Source of the DNA: Chryseobacterium indologenes
GTDB lineage: Bacteria; Bacteroidota; Bacteroidia; Flavobacteriales; Weeksellaceae
Assembly: GCF_002025665.1 (NCBI RefSeq)
Contig: NZ_CP018786.1
Span: 4,526,001 to 4,590,000, forward strand
Direction: 5' to 3'
Length of the DNA stretch: 64,000 nt
A program made the translations under genes and the position numbers. The notes under the pieces were generated by a model that had not been told where the DNA came from, searched no databases, and worked only from the letters and a program-made list of their open reading frames with translations. Shown piece by piece: positions 63,321 to 64,000 of the stretch. How positions within the stretch are numbered: the stretch's first letter is position 1; each line of letters opens with the position of its first letter.

Positions 63321-64000
63321 TTATTCAAAGTTCATAGTAAATGGTACGCTATAGTAAGATCTAACGCTCTCCCCGTTTCTTTTCGCAGGAGTCCATTTTT
63401 TAAGTTTCTTAACTACACGCATTGCTTCACTGTTGAAGTCACCATTTGGAGATTTCTCTTCAATAGTAACATTCGAAACAGTTCCGTCTTTTTCTACAAC
63501 GAACTTAAGCTTCGCTTTTAGTGTTCCTTCACCTCCTTCCATCAAAGATGTATCGAAGTTATCTCCCAAGAACTTTCTTAATGCTCCCATACCTCCAGGA
63601 TATTCTGCAGACTGGTCAACATCTTTATAGATCTCGTTAGGGTTGTTCGCTTTCACTTCTACTGTAGTAGCTTTAGTACCTGTAGATGGTGGTGGCGGTG
63701 GTGGTGTATAAGCCGGAGCTTTTACCCCCTCCTGATTATTCAAACCAGTTGTAGTTTCCAACTGCTTAGAAATTGGTGGTGGTGGTGTTTCAATTTTCGG
63801 AGCTTTTACAGGCTCTGGAACCACGTTCTGAATTACTTCAATTTTCTCTTCCTCTTTTGGAGGCGGAGGTGGTGGTGGTTCTTCTTCTTTAGGCTGCTCG
63901 ATAATCGGTTCTTCCTCGATAATATCTACTAGATCTGCCTTAACTTCTTGCTTAGGCGGAGCTGTAAGATTTTTAATCGTAAGATAGATGAACGGAGACA
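63321..64000 (-). CDS. Energy transducer TonB (5' end beyond window)
   Basis: The visible 226 codons run open to the right window edge, so the N-terminal membrane anchor is missing. Proline-rich stretches (PPPPPPP, then TPPPPISK, then TPPPPPPS) separated by Glu/Lys-rich parts span the periplasm. The last 100 residues form a TonB C-terminal domain (AEYPGGMGALRKFLGDNF; VSNVTIEEKSPNGDFNSEAMRVVKKLKKWTPA) ending in FTMNFE. It passes proton-motive-force energy from ExbB/ExbD to outer-membrane transporters. Confidence 0.92.
   Translation of the reverse strand, partial: SPFIYLTIKNLTAPPKQEVKADLVDIIEEEPIIEQPKEEEPPPPPPPKEEEKIEVIQNVVPEPVKAPKIETPPPPISKQLETTTGLNNQEGVKAPAYTPPPPPPSTGTKATTVEVKANNPNEIYKDVDQSAEYPGGMGALRKFLGDNFDTSLMEGGEGTLKAKLKFVVEKDGTVSNVTIEEKSPNGDFNSEAMRVVKKLKKWTPAKRNGESVRSYYSVPFTMNFE

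Overview
The window is chromosomal DNA of a Flavobacteriia member, most like Chryseobacterium (Weeksellaceae). The reasons are: promoters of the Bacteroidetes type (TAnnTTTG, sometimes with TTTG 18-20 bases upstream), start codons without Shine-Dalgarno sequences, two giant proteins with type IX secretion C-terminal sorting domains, an astacin/ricin protease like flavastacin, the small ribosomal protein bTHX, a bacillithiol gene, and families largely restricted to Bacteroidetes (DUF2480, PUR/DUF3276, DUF6452/DUF6048, long NusB).

Positions 1 to about 5953 are the right part of an integrated mobile element, visibly more A/T-rich than the rest. All its genes point left: a tyrosine integrase with a clear promoter and a tandem 12-bp operator-like repeat, a four-unit array of structured repeats, two terminator-like hairpins, an excisionase-type HTH protein, a protein with motifs of single-subunit (T7-like) polymerases, and a protein joining an Mrr-like PD-(D/E)xK nuclease core to a long helical region. 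The last runs off the left edge and looks like anti-phage cargo. The right junction is a tRNA/tmRNA 3'-end-like sequence followed by the terminator expected behind that RNA gene. The RNA gene itself and the left end lie outside the window.

Positions 6341-10560 hold a lipoprotein with a JAMM-like HxH...SxxD motif and four small secreted paralogues in an A-B-A-B tandem with homogenised 3' ends. This is a recently duplicated accessory locus.

From 11 kb onward the content is mostly core. It starts with acpP-fabF-rnc-(IPExxxVDY-like)-pyk; a succinate-semialdehyde dehydrogenase and hutG/hutI for histidine breakdown; and ruvB, a PaiB-like flavoprotein, an MBL hydrolase and coaE. The two T9SS proteins (22.9-30.6 kb) are an FN3/GEVED adhesin and an M12B-like metalloprotease. 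Next come rlmD-DUF6452-DUF6048, a TlpA-like lipoprotein without CXXC, sdhCAB, comEC without an MBL domain, a GH99-like glycosidase, lpxB, DUF2480, DUF937, bTHX, a MATE exporter and aspS. After these are the astacin protease, purA, a Crp-like regulator, an MscS channel, an SDR, nusB-DUF1573-yajC, an ABC exporter, a PUR protein, tRNA-His and bshB1. The window ends in a leftward cluster of tonB (5' end cut), a small membrane protein, a PstS-like lipoprotein and a TPR protein.

The most unusual content is in the mobile element: the structured repeat array, the polymerase-like protein and the nuclease/helical-repeat cargo.
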